From NCBI RefSeq assembly GCF_002443155.1, contig NZ_CP023667.1, positions 868,001 to 932,000 on the forward strand: DNA of 64,000 nucleotides. The letters run 5' to 3'. The translations under genes and the position numbers were made by a program. Below the pieces are notes generated by a model that worked only from the letters and a program-made list of their open reading frames with translations, did no database searches and was not told where the DNA came from. Below are positions 7,160 to 15,620 of the stretch, piece by piece. Every line of letters starts with the position of its first letter. Positions within the stretch are counted from its first letter, which is position 1. The stretch is from Alcaligenes faecalis. GTDB taxonomy: Bacteria; Pseudomonadota; Gammaproteobacteria; Burkholderiales; Burkholderiaceae_B.

Positions 7160-8114
7160 AGATACTGAAAAAGATAGTGTTGTTTCTTCCGACGCACTGC
7201 GTTTTATCCTTCCCATCACTGCGTCTCCCGATCGTCTGGACAAGACGTTAGCGCGTTTACTGCCACAGCATTCGCGCAGCCGTCTACAGTCCTGGGTCGA
7301 GAGTGGGCATGTTCTCGTCAACGGCCAGGCCGTCAAGGTCAAGCATACGGTTTACCCCGGTGATACCGTGCTGGTCTGGGAACAACAGGCCCCAGAAGAC
7401 ATGGCCTTCGAACCTGATGACGTGGACTTCGAGATTGTGGCTCAAAGCGACTCCTGGCTGGTGGTTAACAAGCCAGTGGGTCTGGTCACGCATCCGGGCG
7501 CGGGTAACTGGCGTGGCACCTTGCTCAATGGTTTGCTGTTTCGCTTCCCCAATCTGCGTCAGGTACCCCGTGCCGGTGTTGTACACCGGCTGGACAAAGA
7601 CACTTCCGGCTTGCTGGTGGTGGCTCGCACAGAAGTCGCACAAACTCACTTTGTCCGACAACTGCAAGAGCGTAGCATGGGACGCCAATATCTGGCGTTG
7701 GTCCATGGTGTCTTGCCGGGCCAGGGCTCGGTCGATGAGCCGATTGGACGCGATTTGCGCGTGCCCGTGCGCATGAGTACTGGGCCGTCGGTTGCCCCCA
7801 AGCATGCTGTAACGCATTATCAAATGTTGCGTCAGGGTTATGCGGGCGAGGAAGCCGTGACCGAAGTGGCTTGCCGCCTGGAGACAGGCCGTACCCACCA
7901 GATCCGTGTCCACCTGAGTTCGATCAAGCATCCCTTGCTAGCCGATACCCTCTATGGTGGTCGCGTCGTCGCGGGGGCGCAGCGCCAAATGCTGCATGCC
8001 CACGTGCTGGAGTTTGAGGACCCCGATACGGGCGAGCGCCGCAGCTTCTCGGCGGAGCCACCGTCTGATTATCAATCTGTTGCAGAGACGATTGAATGGC
8101 ACACTCAAAGCTGA
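7149..8114 (+). CDS. rluD: 23S rRNA pseudouridine synthase RluD (321 aa)
   Basis: Makes pseudouridines in helix 69 of 23S rRNA (positions 1911, 1915 and 1917 in E. coli). An N-terminal S4 RNA-binding domain (about residues 28-85, with SRLQSWVESGHVLVNG) is followed by the catalytic domain. The motif HRLDKDTSGLLVVA contains the catalytic Asp at residue 149, and ETGRTHQIRVHL is the second family motif. Length matches the family. The ATG at 7149 is only 51 bases from the bamD GTG and has no ribosome-binding sequence in view, so the mRNA leader must be very short. Its 3' end overlaps pgeF by 19 bases. Confidence 0.95.
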   Translation: MPDTDTEKDSVVSSDALRFILPITASPDRLDKTLARLLPQHSRSRLQSWVESGHVLVNGQAVKVKHTVYPGDTVLVWEQQAPEDMAFEPDDVDFEIVAQSDSWLVVNKPVGLVTHPGAGNWRGTLLNGLLFRFPNLRQVPRAGVVHRLDKDTSGLLVVARTEVAQTHFVRQLQERSMGRQYLALVHGVLPGQGSVDEPIGRDLRVPVRMSTGPSVAPKHAVTHYQMLRQGYAGEEAVTEVACRLETGRTHQIRVHLSSIKHPLLADTLYGGRVVAGAQRQMLHAHVLEFEDPDTGERRSFSAEPPSDYQSVAETIEWHTQS

Positions 8115-8863
8115 TTGCTACTGTTAGCGGCCCCGAACAAGAGGGGCTGCTTTATTTTTGTACAACGCGGGCAGGCGGCGTCAGTCAGGACGAGCGCGAT
8201 AGCCTGAACCTGGGCCTGAATACTGGCGACGATCCGGAGCGAGTGCAGGTCAATCGGCAGCGGCTTGTAGACTTCCTGGGTTCGGAGCCGGTCTGGCTGG
8301 CACAGGTACACGGCACAGAGGTACTGGATGCGGATCAGGACATCCTGCCTGCCGTACCCAGACAGTTTGATGCCGCTATCACCACACGTCGGGATCGCAC
8401 CCTGGCCATTCTGACGGCGGATTGCCTGCCGGTGGTGATCTGGGACGAGCAGGCCCAGGTGCTGGGCGTGGCCCATGCTGGTTGGCGTGGTTTGCAAGCC
8501 GGAGTCCTGGAGCGTACCTGGCAGGCGATGACTGCTCGTTGTCCGCAAGCCCAGTCCTGGCAAGCCTGGATTGGGCCGGCGATCAGTCAGGAGCACTTCG
8601 AAGTCGGGCAGGAGGTCTTTGATGCCTATGTCCTGGACGAGCCTGAATTGGCCGCCTTTTTTACTCAGGGACAGCGTCCTGGAAAATGGCAGGCGGATTT
8701 GCCGGGTATTGCACGCCATCGACTGGAAAAATTGGGCCCCGGCAAAATGACGGTGCATTTAAGTGGCTTGTGCACGTTTCAAGACAATGAATTGTTTTAT
8801 TCCTACCGGCGCTCGTCCTTGACGGGCCGACAGGCCACCATTGCTCGCTTGAACCCGCTTTAA
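8096..8863 (+). CDS. pgeF: YfiH/PgeF family protein (peptidoglycan editing factor; LACC1 domain) (255 aa)
   Basis: Member of the YfiH/DUF152 family, once labelled polyphenol oxidase or laccase. The E. coli member removes wrongly incorporated UDP-MurNAc-L-Ser type precursors. The family's metal-site residues are present: His in AQVHGTEV, Cys in LTADCLPVV and His in GVAHAGWRGL. The N-terminal TTRAGGVS and C-terminal ELFYSYRR are also typical. The start overlaps the end of rluD, the usual arrangement in beta- and gammaproteobacteria. Older names implying multicopper oxidase activity should not be taken at face value. Confidence 0.93.
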   Translation: MAHSKLIATVSGPEQEGLLYFCTTRAGGVSQDERDSLNLGLNTGDDPERVQVNRQRLVDFLGSEPVWLAQVHGTEVLDADQDILPAVPRQFDAAITTRRDRTLAILTADCLPVVIWDEQAQVLGVAHAGWRGLQAGVLERTWQAMTARCPQAQSWQAWIGPAISQEHFEVGQEVFDAYVLDEPELAAFFTQGQRPGKWQADLPGIARHRLEKLGPGKMTVHLSGLCTFQDNELFYSYRRSSLTGRQATIARLNPL

Positions 8864-8873
8864 CGGTTTTTTG

Positions 8874-8907
8874 ATCGTATTGAATACGATATGGAATCTT
8901 TAATTCC
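8874..8907. promoter_or_regulatory. Two adjacent inverted repeats upstream of phaC
   Basis: ATCGTATT (8874-8881) and AATACGAT (8883-8890) form a perfect dyad around one base, followed at once by GGAAT-N5-ATTCC (8893-8907). They lie 10 bases after pgeF and about 115 bases before phaC. There is no U run, so they look more like protein-binding sites than a terminator. The role is unassigned. Confidence 0.35.
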
Positions 8908-9005
8908 GTCTATTGGCGTGCCAGCCTAATTAATTACCCCAATTGACTGCTTTTGTTACGAACGTCATGCTCTAAGCGTATTTGCAATTCGTTTACAGGT
9001 GGCAG

Positions 9006-10637
9006 ATGTCGAGTAACAACAGTGCTTTTCAAGGTTTTGGCAAACCGATGGATGCCACCCGCTGTGCTGAACTTCAGGCTCGTTACATGCAGCAGTGGCA
9101 GGATCTGTGGGACCAGGCCCAACGCGGCGCCTTGCCACCCCCACAGGATCGCCGTTTTGCGGATGCCGCCTGGCAGAGCAATCCTACCGCCTCGTTCAAT
9201 GCCCATGTCTGGCAGCTTGGCGTTCAGGCCATGAACGAGATGCTGGACCTGATGGAGCTGGACGCCGCACAGCGCGAGCGTCTGAGCTTTTCCATGATGC
9301 AGTGGGCTGAGGCCATGTCGCCCAGCAACTATCTGATGCTCAACCCCCAGGCCCTGCAAACCATGATGGAGACGGGCGGCCAGTCTGTGCTGGAAGGCAT
9401 GGCCAATTTTATGGACGACTGGCAGAAAGGGCGCATGACCCAAACGGATGAAAGCCAGTTTCAGTTGGGGCAAAACGTGGGCACCACCTCGGGTGCCGTG
9501 GTGTTCCAGAACGATATTTTTCAGTTGATTCAGTACGCACCCACCACCAGCATGGTGCATGCCGTGCCCTTGCTGATCGTGCCCCCGTGCATCAACAAGT
9601 TCTACATTCTGGACTTGCAGCCCGAGAATTCTTTTGTGCGTCATGCCCTCGATCAGGGGCTGACGGTGTACCTGATGTCCTGGCGAAATCCCCAGCCTAA
9701 CGACGCGGCCCATATTCATGCCCTGAGCTGGCAGGATTATCTGGAGCAAGGCGTGCTGGAGGCGATTCGCGTCAGCCAAGAGCTGTCGGGACAGGAGAAA
9801 ATCAACACGCTGGGCTTTTGCATTGGTGGCACCTTGCTGGCCAGTGCCTTGGCACTGGCACGCGATAAAGGCCAGGACCCGGCCGCTTCCATGACCTTGC
9901 TGACCACCATGCTGGACTTTACCGACGTGGGCATGCTGAACGTCTTTATTGACGAGGCACAGGTCGCGTTTCGGGAGTGGCAGTTGGGGCAGGGTGGTTT
10001 GCTCAATGCTCGCGAGCTGGCCAGTACCTTTTCTTTCCTGCGTCCCGCCGAGCTAGTTTGGAACTATGTGAACAGCAACTACTTGCAAGGTAAAAAGCCA
10101 CCTGCTTTTGACTTGCTGTACTGGAATTCCGACGGCACCCATTTGCCCGGTCCTTTCTTTACCTGGTATTTGCGCAATACCTATCTGGAAAACAGGCTGG
10201 TTCAGAAGGGTGGTGTCCCCGTGGGGGCGCACCGCGCGGATTTGAGCCAACTGGATTTGCCTGTGTACCTGTATGGCTCCAAAGAAGACCATATCGTGCC
10301 CTGGCAGTCGGCCTACGCGTCCTTGCAGGCCTTGCCTGCGGCCCAGCATCGCTTTGTGCTGGGAGCCTCGGGCCATATCGCAGGTGTCATTAACCCGCCT
10401 GCCAAGCAGCGCCGCAATTACTGGGTGCTGCAAGATGGCGAGCCGGTCGCCACGCTGGATGCCCAGCAGTATATGGAGCGAGCCCAGTCCGTACCCGGCA
10501 GCTGGTGGACAGACTGGATTGCCTGGATTGCGCCCTTGTCGGGCTCGCGACGTCGTGCAAAACGTCGCCTGGGCCATGCGCGTTATCCCGTTCTGGAAGA
10601 GGCGCCCGGCAGTTACGTCAAAGTACGCGCCAGTTAA
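9006..10637 (+). CDS. phaC: Class I poly(3-hydroxyalkanoate) synthase PhaC (543 aa)
   Basis: Polymerises (R)-3-hydroxybutyryl-CoA into storage polyester granules. The alpha/beta-hydrolase core carries the lipase-like box GFCIGG with the nucleophilic Cys at residue 272; the other triad members are D428 (SKEDHIVPW) and H457 (GASGHIAGV). The N-terminal PhaC_N domain includes LIVPPCINKFYILDLQPENS. It is somewhat shorter than the Cupriavidus enzyme, mainly at the N-terminus. The ATG at 9006 follows an AGGTGG ribosome-binding sequence. phaB and phaR follow, but no phaA thiolase is present in this window, so acetoacetyl-CoA must come from a thiolase encoded elsewhere. Confidence 0.97.
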   Translation: MSSNNSAFQGFGKPMDATRCAELQARYMQQWQDLWDQAQRGALPPPQDRRFADAAWQSNPTASFNAHVWQLGVQAMNEMLDLMELDAAQRERLSFSMMQWAEAMSPSNYLMLNPQALQTMMETGGQSVLEGMANFMDDWQKGRMTQTDESQFQLGQNVGTTSGAVVFQNDIFQLIQYAPTTSMVHAVPLLIVPPCINKFYILDLQPENSFVRHALDQGLTVYLMSWRNPQPNDAAHIHALSWQDYLEQGVLEAIRVSQELSGQEKINTLGFCIGGTLLASALALARDKGQDPAASMTLLTTMLDFTDVGMLNVFIDEAQVAFREWQLGQGGLLNARELASTFSFLRPAELVWNYVNSNYLQGKKPPAFDLLYWNSDGTHLPGPFFTWYLRNTYLENRLVQKGGVPVGAHRADLSQLDLPVYLYGSKEDHIVPWQSAYASLQALPAAQHRFVLGASGHIAGVINPPAKQRRNYWVLQDGEPVATLDAQQYMERAQSVPGSWWTDWIAWIAPLSGSRRRAKRRLGHARYPVLEEAPGSYVKVRAS

Positions 10638-10761
10638 TTCTTCAATTTTTCAGGTTTCGGGAGCAGGGTAATCGGCCTGCTTCCTTTATCCCGATGTCAG
10701 GCTTTACATTGCCCGGGCCGGCAAAGGGATCGAGCTTTGTCACCCCTTTCAGGAGATGTAT

Positions 10762-11499
10762 ATGAGCAGCAAAGTAGCTTACGTAACTGGTGGTATGGGA
10801 GGGATAGGGACAGTCATTTGTCAGCGCCTGGCCAAAGACGGTTTTACCGTTATTGCCGGCTGCGGCCCCAACCGTGATTTTCAGAAATGGTTGGGCGAGC
10901 AGGCCGAGCTGGGCTACACATTTCATGCTTCGGTGGGCAACGTAGCAGACTGGGACTCGACCGTTGAGACCTTTAAAAAGGTATTTGCCGATTTTGGTCG
11001 TGTGGACGTGCTGGTCAATAATGCCGGGATTACACGCGACGGCACCTTCCGTAAAATGAGCCAGGAAGATTGGCGTGCGGTGATCGACACCAACCTGAAC
11101 AGCTTGTTCAACGTGACCAAGCAAGTCATTGATGGCATGGTAGAGCGTCAGTGGGGCCGTATCATCAACATCAGTTCGGTGAACGGGCAAAAAGGACAGT
11201 TTGGCCAGACCAACTACTCCACGGCCAAAGCCGGGATTCACGGCTTTACCATGGCCCTGGCCCAGGAGGTTGCCAATAAGGGGGTGACGGTCAATACTAT
11301 TTCCCCCGGTTATATTGGTACGGACATGGTGCGTGCGATTCGCCCCGATGTTCTGGAGAAAATCGTGGCGACCATTCCAGTGGGCCGTTTGGGTACGCCG
11401 GATGAAATTGGCTCCATGGTGGCCTGGCTGGCTTCGGGTGATTCCGGTTTTGCCACGGGTGCGGATTTCTCCCTGAACGGTGGCTTGCACATGAGCTAA
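10762..11499 (+). CDS. phaB: NADPH-dependent acetoacetyl-CoA reductase PhaB (245 aa)
   Basis: Reduces acetoacetyl-CoA to (R)-3-hydroxybutyryl-CoA, the substrate of PhaC. A classical short-chain dehydrogenase: cofactor motif VTGGMGGIG, NNAG at about residue 88, catalytic Ser in INISSVNG, Tyr152 and Lys156 in YSTAK, and the C-terminal SLNGGLHMS that closely matches the well-studied Cupriavidus PhaB. Of two in-frame ATGs, 10762 is favoured because AGGAG at 10751-10755 is then 6 bases upstream. The one at 10756 abuts the site. Confidence 0.97.
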   Translation: MSSKVAYVTGGMGGIGTVICQRLAKDGFTVIAGCGPNRDFQKWLGEQAELGYTFHASVGNVADWDSTVETFKKVFADFGRVDVLVNNAGITRDGTFRKMSQEDWRAVIDTNLNSLFNVTKQVIDGMVERQWGRIINISSVNGQKGQFGQTNYSTAKAGIHGFTMALAQEVANKGVTVNTISPGYIGTDMVRAIRPDVLEKIVATIPVGRLGTPDEIGSMVAWLASGDSGFATGADFSLNGGLHMS

Positions 11500-11558
11500 G
11501 GCTTGTTGCAGTGCATAGCGCGTGTTTTTGTTTTATTGATTAGGAAGTAAGCACCAGC

Positions 11559-12101
11559 ATGGGATCCCCTCGACTCATCAAGAAATACCCCAATCGTCGC
11601 TTGTACGACACGCAGGCCAGCGCTTACATCACCATGGTTGATGTCAAGCAACTGGTCCTGTCAGGAGAGGAGTTCGCGGTCGTCGATGCCAAAAGCGGCG
11701 AGGACCTGACGCGCAGTATTCTGTTGCAGATCATTCTTGAGGAAGAAAGCGGGGGTATCCCCATGTTCTCCACTCCGGTGCTGATGCAGATCATCCGCTT
11801 TTATGGCAATGCCATGCAGGGGGTGATGGGCTCGTATCTGGAAAAGAACATTCAGGCCTTCATGGAGATTCAGGAGCGCATGACCGAACAGTCCAAGGGC
11901 GTGTATGGTGGACAGTTCGGCCCCGAGGCCTGGGCACAATTCATGAGCATACAGGCGCCTGTGATGCAAACCGTCATGAACAGCTATATCGATCAAAGCA
12001 AGAATCTGTTCGTGCAAATGCAGGACCAGATGCAGGATCAGACCCGGCAAATGTTTTCGGTCTTTCCCTTTGCGCCACCAGGCAAAGACAAGAAAGACTG
12101 A
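11559..12101 (+). CDS. phaR: Polyhydroxyalkanoate synthesis regulator PhaR (180 aa)
   Basis: DNA- and granule-binding repressor that senses the polymer and controls phasin and other pha genes. The N-terminal PHB_acc_N domain starts with the invariant IKKYPNRRLYDT and includes YITMVDVK. Two PHB_acc repeats follow, with LMQIIRFYGNAMQGVMGSYLEKN. The C-terminus is rich in Gln and Met (QMQDQMQDQTRQMF), as in homologues. It sits 59 bases after phaB with an AGGAAG ribosome-binding sequence. Confidence 0.96.
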   Translation: MGSPRLIKKYPNRRLYDTQASAYITMVDVKQLVLSGEEFAVVDAKSGEDLTRSILLQIILEEESGGIPMFSTPVLMQIIRFYGNAMQGVMGSYLEKNIQAFMEIQERMTEQSKGVYGGQFGPEAWAQFMSIQAPVMQTVMNSYIDQSKNLFVQMQDQMQDQTRQMFSVFPFAPPGKDKKD

Positions 12102-12104
12102 TTT

Positions 12105-13247
12105 TTAGCCTGCCAGCGTTTTAAACGGGGTATGGCTGCTGAGTGCTTCCTGATAGCGGGCCACATGGCCCGCTTCTTCATGCAGGAACTCTTCAATGGC
12201 GTGGGCAAAGCGCGGGTCTGCAATCCAGTGCGCCGAGCTGGTGGGAGTGGGCAGCAAGCCGCGCGAGAGCTTGTGCTCCCCTTGAGCGCCGCCTTCAAAG
12301 AAACGCAGTTGCTGCGCAATGCAGAACTGAATCGCCTGGTTGTAGCAGGTCTCGAAATGCAGGCCAGGTACGTATCGAGTACAGCCCCAGTAACGTCCAT
12401 AAAGTGTGTGCCCGTCCCGTAGCGACAGGGCGCAGGCCACGTCTTGTCCATCTTGCTGCGCCAGAATCAGCACCAGGGATTCGGGTAACTGCGCGTGCAG
12501 GCGCGCAAAGAAATCCCGATTCAAATAAGGGCGTTGTCCACGCTCCTGATAGGTGTTGGCGTAGCACTGGTAGAAGTAGTCCAGGTTCTGCTCGCTAATG
12601 TCCTGGCCTTGCTTGTGTTCAAAGGACAGGCCCTGTTCGTAGACCTTGCGGCTGTCCTGTCGCATTTTTTTGCGCTTTTGCTGGGTCAGGGAGGCCAGAA
12701 AGTCCTCGTAGTTGCCGTAGTCCTGGTTCTGCCAGTGAAACTGCACATCATGGCGAATCATGAAACCTGCTTGCTCCAGAGCCTGCCTGTCGTCCGGATT
12801 CGGGAACAGCACATGCACAGAGGACAACTGATTGCTCTGTGTCAGCTGGATCAGTTGTCGGGCCAGCAGCACGCGATCTTCCTGGGAGCGAGCCAGCAGG
12901 CGAGGGCCGCTGACAGGCGTAAAGGGGATCGCGCACAGGAGCTTGGGGTAATAGTCCAGCCCATGGCGGTGATAGGCCTGAGCCCAGCCCTGATCAAACA
13001 CATACTCCCCCCGGGAGTGATGCTTCAGATACAGGGGTACGGCGCCACACAGCCTCTGTCCACGATGCATCAACAGGTAATGGGGCGACCAGCCTGTCTG
13101 TGGCGTGGCGCAGCCAGCGGCGTCCAGAGCTGTCAAAAAAGCATGGCTGAGCAGCAGGTGATGGCCAGAGAGCGCGTCCCAGTGTGCCGCGTCGAGCTGA
13201 CTCAGTTGTGTGCAAAGTGAAAATTGGATGGGTTCAGTGCTGGCCAT
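12105..13247 (-). CDS. GNAT-fold protein of the COG3146 (DUF482) family (about 380 aa)
   Basis: A member of the peptidogalycan/FemAB-like acyltransferase group with tandem GNAT folds. Recognisable stretches are HHLLLSHAFLTALDAAGCA near the N-terminus, FDQGWAQAYHRHGLDYYPKLLCAIPFTPVSGPRLL, the central TQQKRKKMRQDSRKV, and the C-terminal FFEGGAQGEHKLSRGLLPTPTSSAHWI. No biochemical role is established for this family to my knowledge. The start is uncertain: ATG 13247 gives the usual N-terminus but has no clear ribosome-binding site, and longer in-frame starts reach 13355. It converges on phaR with 3 bases between the stops. Confidence 0.8.
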   Translation of the reverse strand: MASTEPIQFSLCTQLSQLDAAHWDALSGHHLLLSHAFLTALDAAGCATPQTGWSPHYLLMHRGQRLCGAVPLYLKHHSRGEYVFDQGWAQAYHRHGLDYYPKLLCAIPFTPVSGPRLLARSQEDRVLLARQLIQLTQSNQLSSVHVLFPNPDDRQALEQAGFMIRHDVQFHWQNQDYGNYEDFLASLTQQKRKKMRQDSRKVYEQGLSFEHKQGQDISEQNLDYFYQCYANTYQERGQRPYLNRDFFARLHAQLPESLVLILAQQDGQDVACALSLRDGHTLYGRYWGCTRYVPGLHFETCYNQAIQFCIAQQLRFFEGGAQGEHKLSRGLLPTPTSSAHWIADPRFAHAIEEFLHEEAGHVARYQEALSSHTPFKTLAG

Positions 13248-13387
13248 GGCAAGGGGGACTTCAGTGCGCCTATTTTGAAACAGGGGTAGGGTATTGCCCC
13301 TGACGGCTTTGTATACTAGCCAGCGTTTCATGCAAAGGGAAGGCTTGTTGGGCATTGTCGCCTGTGCTTGCCCAATACGAGGAATTC

Positions 13388-14353
13388 ATGAAGAAAATTG
13401 CGTTGACGCTGGGTGCCGTGATGGTGCTGGCGAGTTCGGCTCAAGCAGGTCCTGCTTGTGAGTATTTGCGTAATCACGTCGTCTTGCAGCCGCAATTCGG
13501 CGATGAGTTGCAGATGCTGGATCAGGATGGAGCATGTCTGGTTCAGAACGGACAGTTGTCGGCCGGCTTTTCATCGATGCTGCTGGCCTTTGATGAGCTG
13601 ATCCTGCGTGATGAGGGTTTGGCAAAACTTTCCGAGCAGCAAGCTATTCCTGATTCCATGGATCTACGAGTAAGCGGAATCTACGTTCTGACAGGGCGTT
13701 TGCCAGGGCAGGACTACGTGATGCGCCTGCAAGCCAAGCCCATGGATTTTTCCCTTAAGTACAAGTGGGACTCGGCCTCGGCGCAACTGGATGTGGAGCA
13801 GCTCCGACTGCGCAGCAAGTACCTGCGTGAGGTTCGTGTTCAGGCTCAATTCGAGATTCCATCGGCAGCAGGACGTTCCTTGGGCGCGGATGAGCTGGAG
13901 CAGGTGGAGCTTAAAAGCCTGAATCTGTACCTGGATAATCAGAATCTGATCCAGACCATGGTCATGCCTGCATTGGTCTTGAACATGAGCATGTACGAGG
14001 ACCCGCGTCCCGCCGTCGAGAAGGCCTTGTTGGCAGCCCGTACTTCCGTGCAGCTGATGCCTGACTCGGTGGCTGATCGGGATAGTCGCAATGCCTTGCT
14101 GGCCTTCATCGCCCAACTTCCCGCACCCGAGGGACGTTTGTCACTGGAGATGAACATGGACCCGCCTTGGCCTGCAGCACGCCTGGAGTCTGGCTTGTCT
14201 GTGGATCAAATGCGTAAATTGATGTCCGGCCTGAAGGTGAAAGCCAGGTTCGATACAGGGCAAGAAGTCCCCTCTGCCTATGTCTGGCTGCGTGATCACC
14301 TGCGTTATGGCTTGAAGTTGTTTGGCCTTGGCAAGGCCGACGCATCGAATTGA
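13388..14353 (+). CDS. Exported protein of unknown function (321 aa)
   Basis: I do not recognise the family. An ATG at 13388 follows AGGAATTC, and a clear Sec signal peptide (MKKIALTLGAVMVLASSAQA, cleavage about residue 20-21) points to the periplasm or outside. The mature protein has only two cysteines close to its start (GPACEYLRNH and DGACLVQNG), possibly a disulfide. The remainder is mixed alpha/beta with regular polar strands (for example DLRVSGIYVLTGRLPGQDYVMRLQ) and no membrane segments. It stands alone between the COG3146 gene and the tRNA, with a hairpin after it. Confidence 0.75.
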   Translation: MKKIALTLGAVMVLASSAQAGPACEYLRNHVVLQPQFGDELQMLDQDGACLVQNGQLSAGFSSMLLAFDELILRDEGLAKLSEQQAIPDSMDLRVSGIYVLTGRLPGQDYVMRLQAKPMDFSLKYKWDSASAQLDVEQLRLRSKYLREVRVQAQFEIPSAAGRSLGADELEQVELKSLNLYLDNQNLIQTMVMPALVLNMSMYEDPRPAVEKALLAARTSVQLMPDSVADRDSRNALLAFIAQLPAPEGRLSLEMNMDPPWPAARLESGLSVDQMRKLMSGLKVKARFDTGQEVPSAYVWLRDHLRYGLKLFGLGKADASN

Positions 14354-14360
14354 TCGGCAC

Positions 14361-14396
14361 CAAGCACTGTTGGCTGTCAGGGCTGGCAGTGCTTTT
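14361..14396 (+). terminator. Probable terminator after the exported protein
   Basis: AGCACTG pairs with CAGTGCT around a 17-base G-rich loop, followed by TTTTC. The U run is short, so efficiency is uncertain. Confidence 0.5.
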
Positions 14397-14532
14397 CTGG
14401 CTTTTACGATTGATAGTGAGGGTGCTGTTCAACACACGCTATGGCTTAGGGCGCAAGGCGTGTCCGGGGCGTGCTGCTTGCTTTGTCGCAAGCGGCGGGA
14501 AAGCCTGGTAGTGTGAGCGCCGGAAGCAGGAC

Positions 14533-14564
14533 AAAAAAAACCGCCGCATAAGCGACGGTTTTTT
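14533..14564 (-). terminator. Terminator of the downstream tRNA-fMet gene
   Basis: On the minus strand ACCGTCGC and GCGGCGGT pair (one T-G wobble) around TTAT and are followed by eight Ts. It lies 10 bases after the tRNA 3' end. Confidence 0.85.
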
Positions 14565-14569
14565 AAATT

Positions 14570-14646
<77 letters not shown>

Positions 14647-15414
14647 TCAGAAAAGTAACTATAACATAGTTTTTGATTATGTACATAGTGTGGCGTGTTT
14701 ATTTCATTAATATTTGGCGATTGTCGCCGGGAAGGGCATGAAGGCAGGATAAAACGGCCCTCAATTTTCTTGCGTCTTGCTGGTCGCAATGGTGTAATAC
14801 GGACTGTGCTTACAGGTTCAGCCGGATTGGCATTTCTAAAAGCTCAAACGCGCAAGCGGCTCCCTGTATAGCGACCAGTTCTTGATGGCTGGCATCTGGC
14901 TTTGATAGCAGTCGGCTCCCCTACTAGGCGGGATGTCCCGGCAAAACGAATTTCTCTGTTTCTGGCTTTGCTTCAGGTTTAGGCAATCGATAACCCCTGC
15001 GGTGGTCTGTTGGTGCCTTGATGTTGGCATTTGACAATGTAGACCTGTCGCCCCGATCAGTTATTGCCCCAAACGTTGTTGTGCTGTTTTCGCGTTCCGC
15101 CAATCAGGAGCGCCAATTCAAATCCAGTCCGATAGGGCTTGCGGACATACTCATCATCAGCATGTGTGCTTACACAACATTTTTAATTGCTTTTAAAGCG
15201 GCTGTTTCTGGTTTGAGCCAGGGCGGTGGGCTTGCGTGCGCGTCCGGCCCTGTACAAGGCCCGGTGGCGACCATAGTGGCTCGGGTGCGTGCTGTGGCCG
15301 CTGTGGTGGCCTTTGCTGTGGCTGGGATTGTTGCCGCGGTGCTGATGGCTGGTCTGCGTGCCCTGGCTATGGGCTGCGCTGCGCGCAAGATTGAAGATCA
15401 AAACGGCGGGCAAC
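14647..15414. other. Spacer between two identical tRNA-fMet genes, no supported gene
   Basis: About 770 bases without a convincing coding sequence. Open frames exist but lack ribosome-binding sites. One, on the plus strand, runs into the tRNA complement and ends in the well-known spurious GAGFEPTTF-type peptide. A small dyad, CGGGA-TG-TCCCG, lies near 14929-14940. The part from about 15200 to 15400 is unusually GC-rich and simple in composition, which produces Ala- and Val-rich plus-strand and His-rich minus-strand translations. Confidence 0.5.
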
Positions 15415-15441
15415 AAAAAAGCCAGCGCGAATTGGCTGGCT
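15415..15441 (-). terminator. Terminator of tRNA-fMet copy 1
   Basis: On the minus strand AGCCAGC and GCTGGCT pair around an 8-base loop and are followed by TTTTT. It lies 30 bases after the tRNA 3' end. Confidence 0.85.
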
Positions 15442-15471
15442 TGTTTGATTCTGCTAAGCAGTTCCGGATGA

Positions 15472-15548
<77 letters not shown>

Positions 15549-15561
15549 CCGGAAAAGATAA

Positions 15562-15591
15562 ATATTAACATGGAATTTTTGCTTTATGCAA
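15562..15591 (-). promoter_or_regulatory. Promoter of tRNA-fMet copy 1
   Basis: Minus strand: TTGCAT (15591-15586; 4 of 6 to consensus) and TAATAT (15567-15562; 4 of 6) separated by 18 bases, placing the transcription start about 6-8 bases before the mature tRNA 5' end. Confidence 0.55.
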
Positions 15592-15620
15592 GTATCGCCA
15601 GAAAGTGAGGCTTCCCAGCA

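Noticed and set aside
15183..15416. Minus-strand His-rich 77-codon frame
   Set aside because: TTG start immediately after the tRNA terminator U run, no ribosome-binding site. The His-rich composition follows from simple GC-rich DNA.
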